64,000 bases of DNA, taken from positions 3,410,001-3,474,000 of the forward strand of contig NZ_JBBOCJ010000001.1 in NCBI RefSeq assembly GCF_038002345.1, written 5' to 3'. The DNA comes from Paenibacillus sp. FSL M7-0420 (GTDB lineage Bacteria > Bacillota > Bacilli > Paenibacillales > Paenibacillaceae). Position numbers and translations under genes: made by a program. How positions within the stretch are numbered: the first letter of the stretch is position 1; each line of letters begins with the position of its first letter. The notes beneath the pieces were generated by a model. It saw only the letters and a list, made by a program, of their open reading frames with translations. It did no database searches and was not told the DNA's origin. This document shows positions 25,434-35,554 of this stretch, one piece after another.

Positions 25434-27137
25434 GTGACAATCAAACAAGCCCGGCTTACAGCTCTGGCCATGACGGCGCTGCTGACTATCGTCAGCGGGT
25501 GTTCCGGTTCCAATTCCGGCGGAGGAAATACGAAGGCAAGCAACAGCGGTACAGGAAATAAGAGTGCAACTACCCAAGGGGCAAGCGGTTCTACCAGCTT
25601 CAACCTCTGGCTTGGCTGGACGGCAACCATCAATAATGACAGCCTGGTGCAGAAGTATTGGCGGGAAGAGGAGCCGGGGGTGGATGTCAAGCTGGAGGCC
25701 ACACAGGGCGATGCGATGACAGCGCTTAACCTGAAGATCAATACCGGCGGGTTCGAGGATGCGGCGATCTTCAGCCGGAACGAGACGGTGAAAAGCGCCA
25801 TGCGGCGCTCCAAGCAGGTGCTGCCAGTGGAGCAATATTTCGACATGCCGGATAAATATCCGGGACTCGCGGCAATCCCGAAGCCGTATCTGGAGCTAAT
25901 GAAGGACGAGGACGGCCATATCTGGTCGATTCCGACCTGGTTTGACCAGAACCCGGAGGCGCCTTGGCCAGGCTGGGCATCGCAGGGCTGGTTCGTCAGA
26001 ACGGATGTGCTGGAGAAGACGGGCATGACTAGAGCCGATCTGTCCACACTGGATGGGGTTGAGGCCTTCCTGAAGAAAGCCGCTGAACAGAAAGACGCCT
26101 CCGGCAAAACACTGCTACCCATGTCCTTCCTTATGGACACTAATGATTCGCTCGGGTGGAGTGACGAGAATGCGGTGCTGACCGCATTTGGTGTCAGTAC
26201 CGGCGGCAATGGCATTCAGAAGCAAGGGGATGAATTTCTCTTCGCTTATGATAATCCTAATTATAAGGCCGCTTATCAATGGATGAACAAGCTGTACCGG
26301 GAGAAGCTGATTGATCCGGAAGTAGTAACCAATAAGGGAGAGCAGTATATAGAGAAGAACAAATCCGGCCGGGTTGCATTGAATGCAGGCAGCTTCTGGA
26401 ATATCAACGCTACAGCCTGGGAGACGCTGGATGGCCCTACGGAGCCAGGCTGGTTCTATGAAGTCATTCCTTTTCCGAAGGTTGCAGGGGTAGAGAAGCT
26501 GGGCATCAACCAGGTCACGAACCCGAATCCGGGGTATGATGTCTATATCAGCCAGAAGACCAAGAATCTTGAGGCGATTCTGAAATTCCTGGATTACAGC
26601 CTGCAGCCGAAGGCAGAACAGCAGCAGGTAATGAGCGAGGGGCCAGCAGGAAAGTACTGGGACTGGGTGGACCAGCCGCTGGGCAAGTGGAAATTTACAG
26701 ATGAGACGTACAAGACCGCACGCAATTCCGGCGATGCCGCCCAGAAATCCAAAGTCACACCGGAGCTCTACATGACCTCTTCCTACAGTAATAAGTGGTA
26801 TCCGTGGTGGAACACAGAAGACGGCGGCAAGGCAGGCGCAGCCAAGACGATTCAGTTCACCGAAGCCATCGGGAAGATGGGGACCATCCGTGTAGCAGAG
26901 CCTTATGATCTGATCGAGGTTAAGCAGGGCGGGGTATGGGAGAAATACTCCCTGGAGCTGGAGAATATCCGCAAGGAATACCGGGCTAAGCTGCTGATGG
27001 CGGGGGATGATGCCAAGTTCGAGGCGGAGTGGAACGGGTTCCAGGAAGCGCTGGAGAAACGCGGACATTGGAGTGAAGTCAAGGCCGAGTGGCTAAGCAG
27101 ATATGAGGAAGAAATGAATGCAGGCAGCCAGAAATAA
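25434..27137 (+). CDS. extracellular solute-binding lipoprotein (LplA-like)
   Basis: This 567-residue protein has a lipoprotein signal ending in LLTIVSGCSGSN, so the mature Cys is lipidated, and a Gly/Ser-rich linker. The large type 1 solute-binding domain contains DGHIWSIPTWFDQNPEAPWP and NEYSTD-free aromatic segments such as KWYPWWNTEDGGKAG that could stack on sugars. Its length, above the 430 of ordinary binding proteins, is normal for the LplA group. The GTG start follows GGGGGAG. It is the third gene of the import operon, followed by a hairpin and then the regulators. Confidence 0.9.
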   Translation: MTIKQARLTALAMTALLTIVSGCSGSNSGGGNTKASNSGTGNKSATTQGASGSTSFNLWLGWTATINNDSLVQKYWREEEPGVDVKLEATQGDAMTALNLKINTGGFEDAAIFSRNETVKSAMRRSKQVLPVEQYFDMPDKYPGLAAIPKPYLELMKDEDGHIWSIPTWFDQNPEAPWPGWASQGWFVRTDVLEKTGMTRADLSTLDGVEAFLKKAAEQKDASGKTLLPMSFLMDTNDSLGWSDENAVLTAFGVSTGGNGIQKQGDEFLFAYDNPNYKAAYQWMNKLYREKLIDPEVVTNKGEQYIEKNKSGRVALNAGSFWNINATAWETLDGPTEPGWFYEVIPFPKVAGVEKLGINQVTNPNPGYDVYISQKTKNLEAILKFLDYSLQPKAEQQQVMSEGPAGKYWDWVDQPLGKWKFTDETYKTARNSGDAAQKSKVTPELYMTSSYSNKWYPWWNTEDGGKAGAAKTIQFTEAIGKMGTIRVAEPYDLIEVKQGGVWEKYSLELENIRKEYRAKLLMAGDDAKFEAEWNGFQEALEKRGHWSEVKAEWLSRYEEEMNAGSQK

Positions 27138-27145
27138 AATAAACC

Positions 27146-27180
27146 GGAGCGCCCTTCACCTGTGAGGGGGGCTCCCTTTA
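27146..27180 (+). terminator. weak intercistronic hairpin between binding protein and kinase genes
   Basis: GGAGCGCCCTTCAC pairs imperfectly with GTGAGGGGGGCTCC, followed by CTTTATAG. The short U stretch suggests partial termination, which would give more transporter mRNA than regulator mRNA. Confidence 0.5.
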
Positions 27181-27199
27181 TAGTTCGTGGGAGGGCCAT

Positions 27200-28987
27200 A
27201 TGATCAAACAGAGCATAGAGAAAGCAATTATTCGTATGACCCGGTCCATGAACCTGAGAGGCAAAATTGTCCTGTTCTACGGCCTGATTGTATTCCTTCC
27301 GACGGTCCTGCTTGCAGCGGGAGCAGGCTACCTGATGCTGCAGACCGTCCGGGCCAATTATATTCTGACCATCAGGGAAGCGGTACGCCAGAGTGCGCAG
27401 AGCATTGAGTTCCGCAAGCAGAGCTATGACCTTCTAGCCACTAGGACAGCGACAGATGGTGAATTGATCTCAAGAATAACGCGGGATTATAAGGATATCA
27501 CAGAACAGCTTGGCACCGTCAATTACGTGGACAGATCCTTCCTGTTTACCAGCAAATACCTTCCGGGTATCGAGAACTTCCGCATCTACCATACCAATGA
27601 TACGCTGGTGCAGGATGGCGGCCTATTGTGGAAGCCAGAGGGGCGGATGCTGTCCGGACAGCGTGAGCAAGACTGGTATGCAGAGCGGCTATCTTCTCCG
27701 GATAATCTGGTATGGACCAATGCCAAGGATGACAGGAACAAGCTTGTCGTATCCCACAAAATCCTAGACAGCAACGGGGAGGTACACGGGCTGGTCTATC
27801 TGCTGCTGGATTATAAAAGCGTGTTCGCGGAATCCTTCGACCATCCCTTTGACGGCGCCGGGGAAATGTATATCGTCGACGGCAGTGAACGCATCATCGC
27901 CTCCTCAGAACCGTCCGAGATTGCTACTTCGTTATCCTCCTCCTCGTTAAGTGAATACTGGGGCAGCGCTGACGGAACAACCCGGACGAACAACGGAACG
28001 GTACTGATTACACAGGAGATCAAATCCGGCTGGCGGGTTGGCGCACTCGTGCATCTGGACCGCCTGGAGGAGCAGTCCAGACGGATTCTGTATTATATCG
28101 CAGCGGGAATTGCGTTCTTCCTGCTGCTGTCAATTTTCCTGATCATGGTTGTCCTGAAGAATATCATCTGGCGGATCCGCAAGCTGGGGAACCGGATGAC
28201 AGATATATCCGAAGGATACTTCGAAGTAAAGGTGAAGAACCGTGACAAGGATGAGCTGGGGGAGCTGGAGGTACTGTTTAACTCCATGTCCGGGCGGCTC
28301 GGGAAGCTGGTTGAAGAGCATACGGAAGCGCTGCTTAAGGAGCGTGAGCAATCCTTCCGGGCGCTGCAGGCACAAATTAATCCGCATTTCATCTATAATT
28401 CCCTCAGCCTGATCCGCTGGCGGGCGCTGGATCTGCAGGACGAGCTGCAAATCCGCACGATAGATGCACTGACGACCTTTTACCGGCTGGCACTGGGCAA
28501 TCAGGTCAATGTTACCCGGCTGCGCGATGAGCTGGAGCATGTGAAGGCGTATATAGATATCCAGCAGCTCCGCTACCCAGGCCAAGTGTCGGTGGAATGG
28601 GAGGTGGAACCAGAGATCCTTAATCTCTATACCATCAAGCTGATCCTCCAGCCGATTGTAGAGAACTGTTATCTGCATGGCGTCATTACGGCCAGGGAGC
28701 ATGCCTTTATTCAGATTACGGCTGAACGCAGAGGGGATGAGGTGCGCATCCAGGTGTTTGATAACGGGCAGGGGATTGGCCGGGAGAAGCTCGAAGAGAT
28801 ACGCGCCGGTACCTACAGGGGCAGCAGGAACGGGTTCGGCATGAACAATATCAGGGACCGTCTGGCGCTATATTTCGGCACCCAAGGCCGCCTTGAAATC
28901 GACAGCGTAGAAGACGAATGGACGGCGGTAACCATCCACATTCCGGTCTGCATAGAACGTCCCGAGCTGAAGAGGAAGGAGGGGTAA
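27200..28987 (+). CDS. YesM-type sensor histidine kinase
   Basis: This 595-residue membrane kinase has a first transmembrane segment at about 25-47, an extracytoplasmic Cache-like sensor of about 245 residues and a second transmembrane segment at about 295-320. HAMP and a coiled coil follow. The His_kinase domain has the motif ALQAQINPHFIYNSLS, with the likely phospho-acceptor His396, and the ATPase has LQPIVENCYLHG and NGFGMNNIRDRL. This is the standard YesM layout used for polysaccharide sensing. The response regulator begins one base after its stop. Regulation of the adjacent transporter and GH2 genes is inferred from proximity. Confidence 0.93.
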   Translation: MIKQSIEKAIIRMTRSMNLRGKIVLFYGLIVFLPTVLLAAGAGYLMLQTVRANYILTIREAVRQSAQSIEFRKQSYDLLATRTATDGELISRITRDYKDITEQLGTVNYVDRSFLFTSKYLPGIENFRIYHTNDTLVQDGGLLWKPEGRMLSGQREQDWYAERLSSPDNLVWTNAKDDRNKLVVSHKILDSNGEVHGLVYLLLDYKSVFAESFDHPFDGAGEMYIVDGSERIIASSEPSEIATSLSSSSLSEYWGSADGTTRTNNGTVLITQEIKSGWRVGALVHLDRLEEQSRRILYYIAAGIAFFLLLSIFLIMVVLKNIIWRIRKLGNRMTDISEGYFEVKVKNRDKDELGELEVLFNSMSGRLGKLVEEHTEALLKEREQSFRALQAQINPHFIYNSLSLIRWRALDLQDELQIRTIDALTTFYRLALGNQVNVTRLRDELEHVKAYIDIQQLRYPGQVSVEWEVEPEILNLYTIKLILQPIVENCYLHGVITAREHAFIQITAERRGDEVRIQVFDNGQGIGREKLEEIRAGTYRGSRNGFGMNNIRDRLALYFGTQGRLEIDSVEDEWTAVTIHIPVCIERPELKRKEG

Positions 28988-28988
28988 C

Positions 28989-30590
28989 ATGCGTGCATTG
29001 ATTGTTGACGATGAGCCTATGCAGATTCAAGGTCTGCTCAAGCATGTCCGCTGGGAGGCGCTTGGCTACAGGCCGCCGCTGACCGCCCGTTCCGGGATGG
29101 AAGCGCTCGCGGTATTGCAGGAGAACAAGGTGGATGTGCTCATTACCGATGTGGCGATGCCCGGGATGACCGGAATCGAGCTGCTCGCCAGAATCCAGGC
29201 TGATTATCCGCAGCAGTCCATGCAGACGGTAATCATCAGCGGCTTCGATGAATTTGAATTTGTGCAGGAGGCGATTCAGCTTGGGGCTAAGGCCTATGTG
29301 CTGAAGCCGGTCAAGACGCAGGAGCTGGAACAGAAGCTGGAGGCTCTCCGGGCAGCAGCTGAGAAGAAACAACGGCTGGAGCAGGAAACAGCCCTGCTCA
29401 GAGAGAAGGTTACAGAGAGCCGGGAAGTGCTGTTGGAGCGCTTCATTAAAGATCTGACCGGAGGCTGGATTCACAGTGATGAGCTGCTGGATTCATGGCG
29501 GCGTCTGCTGGATCTTCCGGCAGGCGAGTGGCAGGCGACATTGTTCCTGTTCGACTGTGACAGTCTGTACCTGCATCATAGCCATGATGCCAAGGAGCAG
29601 ATTCTGCTGGGTGAAGCATTGCAGAATGCGGTGAAGCTTGGGCTGGACGGGTTCTCCGGCGCTTATATCGGGAAAGCGGGAGCAGGCGAGACTGCGGTGC
29701 TGGTGCTGGAAGCGGTTCCGCAGGTGCGGGCCAGGCTGGAGAAGCAGTTAAGGTTCATTCAGGAAGTGCTTCAGGAGCAATATGATGCTTCCGTTACGGT
29801 CGGGGTCAGCAGAGAGGCCTGCGGCTGGACGGAAATTCCGCTCCTGTATAAAGAGGTGCGGCATATGATTGCTGATGCACGGCTGGCCGGATACGGGCAG
29901 ATTGTCTATTGTGACCGGCATCTGATGAACGAATACCAAGACTTCCGGCTGCGTGAGGAGTATATTCCGGAGATCGTCAGGCTGCTGGAGCTTGGGGAGA
30001 ATAGCAAGGCGTCGGCTTATGCAAGCCATGCTTTTGAGATGATGCTGGCCGGAGAGCCTATCTCCTTCTCTTACGTGCAGGCGTTCGGCATGGGACTGCT
30101 CAGCGAGCTGGCACGCAAGCTTAAGCGGAATCAGGATACGGATACCGAAACGAACATTCTGATGTGGCAGCGCTTAATTGACTGCACTGGAGTGGAGGAA
30201 GTGCGGAAGACCGTTCTGGAATATCTCGTCTATTATACACAGCATAAGCAGAAGGAGCAGACTGCACAGCAGCATCATCTGATCCGGCAGGTCCGGCAGC
30301 ATCTGGCCGATCATCTGCAGGAGAATCTGACGGTGAAGCAGCTGGCTGAGCTGTATCATCTGAATTCAAGTTATTTAAGTGTGCTGTTCAAAAAAGAAAC
30401 CGGCCAGACGATCTCCGAATATGTCCAGGAAACGCGGATGAATAAGGCCAAGGAGCTGCTCCGCGATCCTGGCATTAAGGTCTACGAAGTGGCGGAGCAG
30501 GTAGGTTTTCAGACGGCGGCCTATTTCACCTTCCTCTTCAAGAAGACCACCGGTACCACCCCGCAAGAGTATAGAGATTACCATTATTAG
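28989..30590 (+). CDS. YesN-type AraC response regulator
   Basis: This 533-residue cytoplasmic regulator has a receiver domain (1-120) with LIVDDEP, phospho-acceptor Asp54 in VLITDVAMPGM and the conserved Lys in YVLKPVK. A central region of about 300 residues is typical of YesN. A C-terminal AraC domain has two helix-turn-helix units, seen as LTVKQLAELYHLNSSYLSVL and VYEVAEQVGFQTAAYFTFLF. GAAGGAGGGG overlaps the end of the kinase gene. It should activate promoters of the local sugar-utilisation genes once phosphorylated by the neighbouring YesM protein. Confidence 0.93.
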   Translation: MRALIVDDEPMQIQGLLKHVRWEALGYRPPLTARSGMEALAVLQENKVDVLITDVAMPGMTGIELLARIQADYPQQSMQTVIISGFDEFEFVQEAIQLGAKAYVLKPVKTQELEQKLEALRAAAEKKQRLEQETALLREKVTESREVLLERFIKDLTGGWIHSDELLDSWRRLLDLPAGEWQATLFLFDCDSLYLHHSHDAKEQILLGEALQNAVKLGLDGFSGAYIGKAGAGETAVLVLEAVPQVRARLEKQLRFIQEVLQEQYDASVTVGVSREACGWTEIPLLYKEVRHMIADARLAGYGQIVYCDRHLMNEYQDFRLREEYIPEIVRLLELGENSKASAYASHAFEMMLAGEPISFSYVQAFGMGLLSELARKLKRNQDTDTETNILMWQRLIDCTGVEEVRKTVLEYLVYYTQHKQKEQTAQQHHLIRQVRQHLADHLQENLTVKQLAELYHLNSSYLSVLFKKETGQTISEYVQETRMNKAKELLRDPGIKVYEVAEQVGFQTAAYFTFLFKKTTGTTPQEYRDYHY

Positions 30591-30601
30591 GAGTGATAAT
30601 T

Positions 30602-33412
30602 GTGCTGTCAAAGATCAGCCTTGAAGGCGAATGGAAGCTGCAGCTGGAAGAGAAGGGTAAGGGACTGGTATTACCTTTTACCGATGCAATCATGCTGCCG
30701 GGAACTACGTCCCATGCCCGTAAAGGGCCGAAGAACAACGAAATTCTCGCAGGTGCACTAACGGATGAATATCTGTTCGAAGGACCGGTCTGGTACTCCA
30801 GAGAGGTTGTGATTCCAGAAGAGCTGGCGGGTAAGTGCTGCTGCTTATATCTGGAACGCACCCGGTTAACCACCCTCTGGGTGGACGGCGATGAGATCGG
30901 CAGCCGTGACAGCTTGAACACTGCGCATGTATATGAGCTGCCGGAGCTGCAGCCCGGGAGTCATACGCTTACGATCCGGGTGAACAACACCGGCTATCCG
31001 ACCAAAGGCGGGCATATGACCTCGCCGGACACCCAGACCAACTGGAACGGGATTACCGGCCGGATGGAGCTGCAGTTCTATGGGGAAGCCCGGATTAGCA
31101 GCATCCGGCTGAAGTCTGATCTGTCTGCACGTTCGGTGCGGATCTCGGCAACGCTGGAGAGCATGCAAGGTGCCACACTCGCGGTATCTGCCAATAGCTT
31201 CAATAGTGAGACAACACATTCCGTAGAGGAAGAGGAATATGTCATCGCACCGGGTCCGTTCACTATAGATTATGTTCTTGGTCCCGAGGCGCTGCTGTGG
31301 AGTGAATTCGCTCCCAATCTGTATACCGTCAGCCTTGTGCTCAAGGGCAGCGATGGAATTCCCGTTGACCGGCAGGAGGTGATCTTTGGGCTCAAGTCAT
31401 TCCGGGCCGAAGGCGATAAGTTCACCATTAACGGCGAGCAGACCTTCCTGCGCGGCAAGCATGACGGCCTGATCTTCCCACTCACTGGTTATGCTCCGAC
31501 CGATGTGGAGGAATGGGTACGAATTCTGGGGATCTCCAAGTCTTATGGGATCAATCATTACCGCTTCCACACCTGCTGCCCGCCGGAAGCTGCGTTCACC
31601 GCTGCGGATCTGCTCGGAATCTATATGCAGCCGGAGCTGCCGTTCTGGGGCACGATTACAGTAGAGACAGATGAAGGGCATAATCAGGCGGAGCAGGACT
31701 ATCTGATCAGCGAAGGATATGCCATCCTGCGGGAGTTCGGCAATCATCCTTCCTTCGTCATGATGTCGCTAGGCAATGAGTTATGGGGCAGCAAGGAGCG
31801 GATTGACTCATTCCTGAAGGACTACAAGGCATTCGATGACCGGCCGTTATACACCCAAGGCTCCAATAACCATCAATGGGTGCCGGAGGTGCTGGAGCAT
31901 GACGATTTCTTCAGCGGTGTGCGCTTCACGCGCGACCGGCTGTTCAGAGGCTCCTATGCGATGTGCGATGCTCCGCTCGGCCATGTCCAGACCTCGCTGC
32001 CAAGTACAATGAAGGATTATGACGACCAGATTGTTCCGCCGGATTTCCTGAATGGAGAGGGTGAGGCTGCGGCAACAGGCGGTGAAATTCAGATCCAGTA
32101 CGGTACCGAAGCCAAGACCGTGCAGGCTGGCGGTGAATCCGGTGAATGGATTCCCCGGGTACCCGTGGTTTCGCATGAGATTGGACAATATGCTACGTTT
32201 CCTAATTTCGCGGAGTTTGAGAAATATACAGGCCCGCTCAAAGCGGAGAATTTCATCCTCTTCCGAGAACGGCTGGAGAGTAAGGGGCTTGGCCATCTGG
32301 CCGATGCCTATTTCAGAAGCTCGGGACAGCTCGCTGTCGCTTGTTACAAGGAAGAACTAGAGGCTGCCTTCCGTTCCCGCCGGCTTGCGGGGTTCCAGCT
32401 TCTGGATCTCCAGGACTTTAGCGGCCAGGGTACAGCACTCGTAGGTGTTCTGGATGCCTTCATGGATTCCAAGGGGCTAATTAGCCCGGAAGAGTGGCGG
32501 ACCTTCTGTAATGATGCCGTGCTGCTGGCAAGATTCCCCAAGTATAACTACGGCGCTGGAGAGACCTTCGAGGCCCATGTGGAGCTGAGCTGCTTCCGCA
32601 GCGGCATGCCGGAAACCATCGAGCTGCACTGGGAGCTTGCGGTAGAAGGGGGAGCTCGGACAACGGGCTCAGCCGGAGCCTTTATTCCTGCCGGAACCCA
32701 TTACATTGACATATGCGATCTGGCGGTTGAGCTTCCGGCGGTTGACCGGATGAGCCGTGCGGAGCTTGCGCTCCGGGTCCAAGGAACGGATATCCGTAAG
32801 AGCTACGACTTGTGGATATATCCTGAGCAGAGTGATAACCCGCTTGAAGTTGAAGGCATCCATGTGTTCACAGAGCTGTCTGAGGAGGGAGTCTCCCTGC
32901 TGGAGCAAGGCGGTAACGTGCTGCTGATGCCGGAGCCGGAATCGGTTCAGAACGGAATCGAAGGCTACTATTGTACGGATTTCTGGTGCTACCCGATGTT
33001 CCGCTCGATCTCGGAGAGCATGAACCGGCCGGTTCCAATTGGTACGATGGGCCTGTTGATCGATAACCGGCATCCGGTACTGCGCGATTTCCCGAGTGAA
33101 GTCCATTCCACCTATCCGTGGTGGACCATCGTTGAGCATTCCAAATCGCTTATCATGGACGAGGCGGACCGCAGCTGGAATCCCATCGTGCAGACGATCG
33201 ATAATTTCGAGCGTAATCATAAGCTAAGTTTCCTCACGGAGTGCCGGGTGGGCAACGGTAACTTGCTGCTGTGTGCACTGGATGCCGCTAAGGTGAGCGG
33301 AACCCCTGAAGGCAGACAATTCCTGACCAGCATAGCGAATTATATGAATTCTGCTGATTTCCAGCCACAGTACCAGGCAACGGTTGAAGAGCTTCAGACT
33401 TTGATTCGTTAA
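30602..33412 (+). CDS. glycoside hydrolase family 2 protein
   Basis: This 936-residue enzyme shows the GH2 order: a sugar-binding jelly-roll (about 1-160, with GPVWYSREVVIPEE), an immunoglobulin-like domain, and a TIM barrel with acid/base Glu393 in MSLGNELWG and nucleophile Glu526 in PVVSHEIGQY. Further beta domains fill residues 600-936. GH2 members are beta-galactosidases, -glucuronidases and -mannosidases; this one is a divergent LacZ-like type whose substrate is unclear. No signal peptide is seen, so it acts inside on imported oligosaccharide. GTG 30602 is favoured because TAGGAG lies 8 bases upstream; it starts 12 bases after the AraC-type regulator and closes the operon at a strong terminator. 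Confidence 0.88.
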   Translation: MLSKISLEGEWKLQLEEKGKGLVLPFTDAIMLPGTTSHARKGPKNNEILAGALTDEYLFEGPVWYSREVVIPEELAGKCCCLYLERTRLTTLWVDGDEIGSRDSLNTAHVYELPELQPGSHTLTIRVNNTGYPTKGGHMTSPDTQTNWNGITGRMELQFYGEARISSIRLKSDLSARSVRISATLESMQGATLAVSANSFNSETTHSVEEEEYVIAPGPFTIDYVLGPEALLWSEFAPNLYTVSLVLKGSDGIPVDRQEVIFGLKSFRAEGDKFTINGEQTFLRGKHDGLIFPLTGYAPTDVEEWVRILGISKSYGINHYRFHTCCPPEAAFTAADLLGIYMQPELPFWGTITVETDEGHNQAEQDYLISEGYAILREFGNHPSFVMMSLGNELWGSKERIDSFLKDYKAFDDRPLYTQGSNNHQWVPEVLEHDDFFSGVRFTRDRLFRGSYAMCDAPLGHVQTSLPSTMKDYDDQIVPPDFLNGEGEAAATGGEIQIQYGTEAKTVQAGGESGEWIPRVPVVSHEIGQYATFPNFAEFEKYTGPLKAENFILFRERLESKGLGHLADAYFRSSGQLAVACYKEELEAAFRSRRLAGFQLLDLQDFSGQGTALVGVLDAFMDSKGLISPEEWRTFCNDAVLLARFPKYNYGAGETFEAHVELSCFRSGMPETIELHWELAVEGGARTTGSAGAFIPAGTHYIDICDLAVELPAVDRMSRAELALRVQGTDIRKSYDLWIYPEQSDNPLEVEGIHVFTELSEEGVSLLEQGGNVLLMPEPESVQNGIEGYYCTDFWCYPMFRSISESMNRPVPIGTMGLLIDNRHPVLRDFPSEVHSTYPWWTIVEHSKSLIMDEADRSWNPIVQTIDNFERNHKLSFLTECRVGNGNLLLCALDAAKVSGTPEGRQFLTSIANYMNSADFQPQYQATVEELQTLIR

Positions 33413-33424
33413 AATGACCTAATA

Positions 33425-33468
33425 GAGCTGCCCCCTACCGTGAAGCGGTGGCTTGGGGCGGCTCTTTA
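33425..33468 (+). terminator. intrinsic terminator after the GH2 gene
   Basis: GAGCTGCCCC (33425-33434) pairs with GGGGCGGCTC (33455-33464) with one G:U, then TTTATTTT. It closes the transporter/YesMN/GH2 region. Confidence 0.88.
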
Positions 33469-33530
33469 TTTTAGATATTTCGCCAGAATCCATAGGCTTC
33501 GCGCAATAAATTGTAGGCCGGAACGATAGT

Positions 33531-33680
33531 AACTGCATTTTGTACAATGGAATGCTGTAAAAAAGGCCCTTTTTCGCCCAAAACCCAACATTCTACTGTA
33601 TGAAATACAATAGAATCTCAATTTACGGTCAGCTATGCGTTTTCTATTGCAGAAAATACAATCAGCTACTTCAATTTAGG
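33531..33680 (-). repeat. dispersed intergenic repeat, reverse copy
   Basis: The reverse complement matches 8578-8740 closely, including AGCTGATTGTATTTTCTGCA, CATAGCTGACCGTAAA and TTCTATTGTATTTCATACAG. AAATACAAT recurs 51 bases apart (33603 and 33654). The repeat reaches into the end of the LysR gene: the bases coding its last three residues and stop (CCTAAATTGAAGTAG) lie in the region shared with the other copy. Confidence 0.85.
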
Positions 33681-34550
33681 TGCAGTCTCCCGAATATACT
33701 CCATGAATCTTCTGGCTGCGGGGGACAGATAATGGTCCCGGCGCCATTGCAGGCCCACCTCCCATTCCCAGCCCGGTTCCTGGATGGGAATCCAGACCAG
33801 ACCGTCAAGCATCAATCCCAGCGTCTGCGGAAGCACAGAGACGCCGAGTCCGGCTTTGATGAACCCTGCCACAGTAATCAGATCCTCAGCATAATAGGTA
33901 GAGGCCAGCTCGAAATTAGTATTTTGGAAGAGGGAGGTGATGGTGTGCTTGAGTCCGCAATTTGTCTTCAGTCCTACAAACGGCTCACCCGACAGCTCGA
34001 ACAGACTCAGCGAGGAACGCGAGGCGAACCGGTGGGAACTGGAGACCACAATATAAATTGGTAATCTGCGAATCACCACCCATTCCTTATTCTCCGCCGT
34101 AGTCTCTCTGGACGTAATCAGCATATCCGAGGTCCCGTTATCCAGCGCTTCGTCGATATCTCCGTGATTCCCCTGATACAGATCAAACTGCACCTTCGGA
34201 TGGTCTAACTGATAATCTCTGATAAGCGATGGAATCAGGTCCACGCCAAGAATATTCAGATAAGACAGATGAACGGTTCCACTCTCCGCATTGGACGACT
34301 CCTCAATCTCCCGCACTCCATTCCCGATATTGCGCAGCGCTTCTTCGACTCGTGAACTGAACATAACCCCATAGCGGTTGAGCTGGACATTGCGCCCCTT
34401 ACGCTCGAATAAAGGAACCCCCAGCTCACTCTCCAGTTTGGAAATCGCATGGCTCAGGGCAGGCTGCGTAATTCGCAACGCTTTGGACGCAGAGGTCATA
34501 TGCTCAAGCCGGGCTACGGTCAGAAAGTACTCCAATTGTGTAAGCTCCAT
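33666..34550 (-). CDS. LysR-family transcriptional regulator
   Basis: This 294-residue protein has the N-terminal winged helix-turn-helix of LysR (MELTQLEYFLTVARLEHMTSA, then ALRITQPALSHAISKLESEL) and a C-terminal effector-binding domain from about residue 90. On the minus strand AGGAGGCTGTCTGC precedes the ATG. It is transcribed divergently from the SDR gene, with about 155 bases between them, the usual LysR arrangement in which it controls the neighbour and itself. The inducer is unknown. Confidence 0.92.
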   Translation of the reverse strand: MELTQLEYFLTVARLEHMTSASKALRITQPALSHAISKLESELGVPLFERKGRNVQLNRYGVMFSSRVEEALRNIGNGVREIEESSNAESGTVHLSYLNILGVDLIPSLIRDYQLDHPKVQFDLYQGNHGDIDEALDNGTSDMLITSRETTAENKEWVVIRRLPIYIVVSSSHRFASRSSLSLFELSGEPFVGLKTNCGLKHTITSLFQNTNFELASTYYAEDLITVAGFIKAGLGVSVLPQTLGLMLDGLVWIPIQEPGWEWEVGLQWRRDHYLSPAARRFMEYIRETAPKLK

Positions 34551-34706
34551 GCAGACAGCCTCCTTTATATATTAATATTACTAATGAATTTAATGAAAAT
34601 AATAAATTAGACGCACAATTTAATCAAGCTTAAGATACATATATACCTTGAGCGGCTGGAACTTCCAGCTGGACTGAGGAATTTCAAATGAAATGAGGCT
34701 GCAGCA

Positions 34707-35501
34707 ATGACTATAGCTTATGCAAACCCAATGACAGAATACGAAGGTAAAAAAATTCTGGTCACAGGCGGTACCAAGGGAATGGGGGAAGCGATCGTAA
34801 ACAGATTCAAGGCGGCTGGAGCTACCGTGATGACAACCGCCCGCACCGTCCCGGAAGATTTGGCAGATTCGGGATGGTTCGTCCAGGCAGATCTGTCCAA
34901 GCAAGAAGGCGTGGAGAAAGTAATTACGGCAGTCAACGAACGTTTCGGCAGCATCGATATTGTAGTGAATAACATCGGAGGCAGCGCTACCCCTGCCGGA
35001 GGATTCCTGGCCGCAAGCGATGAACACTGGATGGATGCGCTGAACTTGAACCTGCTGGCAGCCGTCCGGCTGGACCGGGGGCTGATTCCTCTGATGCTGA
35101 AGCAGGGCAAGGGTGTAATTATCCATATCTCTTCGATTCAAAGAGTGCTGCCGCTGATCGAATCGACCATCCCCTATGCAGCCGCCAAAGCTGCGTTAAG
35201 CAATTACAGCAAAAGCCTGTCTAAGGAGTTCTCTCCCCAGGGTATCCGGGTAAACCGCGTAGCCCCGGGCTTCATTCAAACTACAGCAGCCGAAGCCTTC
35301 TTGAATAATATTGCGGAGGTGACAGGCAGTGTGGAAAGTGCGCTGCAGTCGGTAATGGACGCTCTGGGCGGCATACCCATCGGACGCCCCGGCTTCCCTG
35401 AGGAGGTGGGCGAGCTGGTGGCCTTCCTCGCTTCCGACCGCGCAGCCTCCATCACGGGTGCCGAGTACGTGATTGACGGGGGAACCGTACCTACGGTGTA
35501 A
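34707..35501 (+). CDS. short-chain dehydrogenase/reductase
   Basis: This 264-residue classical SDR has the cofactor motif ILVTGGTKGMGEAI (T-G-x3-G-x-G), NNIGG, a catalytic Ser in IIHISSIQR and the catalytic Y-x3-K in PYAAAKAAL, followed by RVAPGFIQT and the C-terminal ITGAEYVIDGGT. It would reduce or oxidise a small carbonyl or alcohol with NAD(P)H. GAGGCTG precedes the ATG. The divergent LysR regulator is its likely controller. Confidence 0.92.
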   Translation: MTIAYANPMTEYEGKKILVTGGTKGMGEAIVNRFKAAGATVMTTARTVPEDLADSGWFVQADLSKQEGVEKVITAVNERFGSIDIVVNNIGGSATPAGGFLAASDEHWMDALNLNLLAAVRLDRGLIPLMLKQGKGVIIHISSIQRVLPLIESTIPYAAAKAALSNYSKSLSKEFSPQGIRVNRVAPGFIQTTAAEAFLNNIAEVTGSVESALQSVMDALGGIPIGRPGFPEEVGELVAFLASDRAASITGAEYVIDGGTVPTV

Positions 35502-35554
35502 GGTGAAGCGTAACCCTCACCGATAATTGTTGCTTAAGTGATCCTCTCCCTAAT

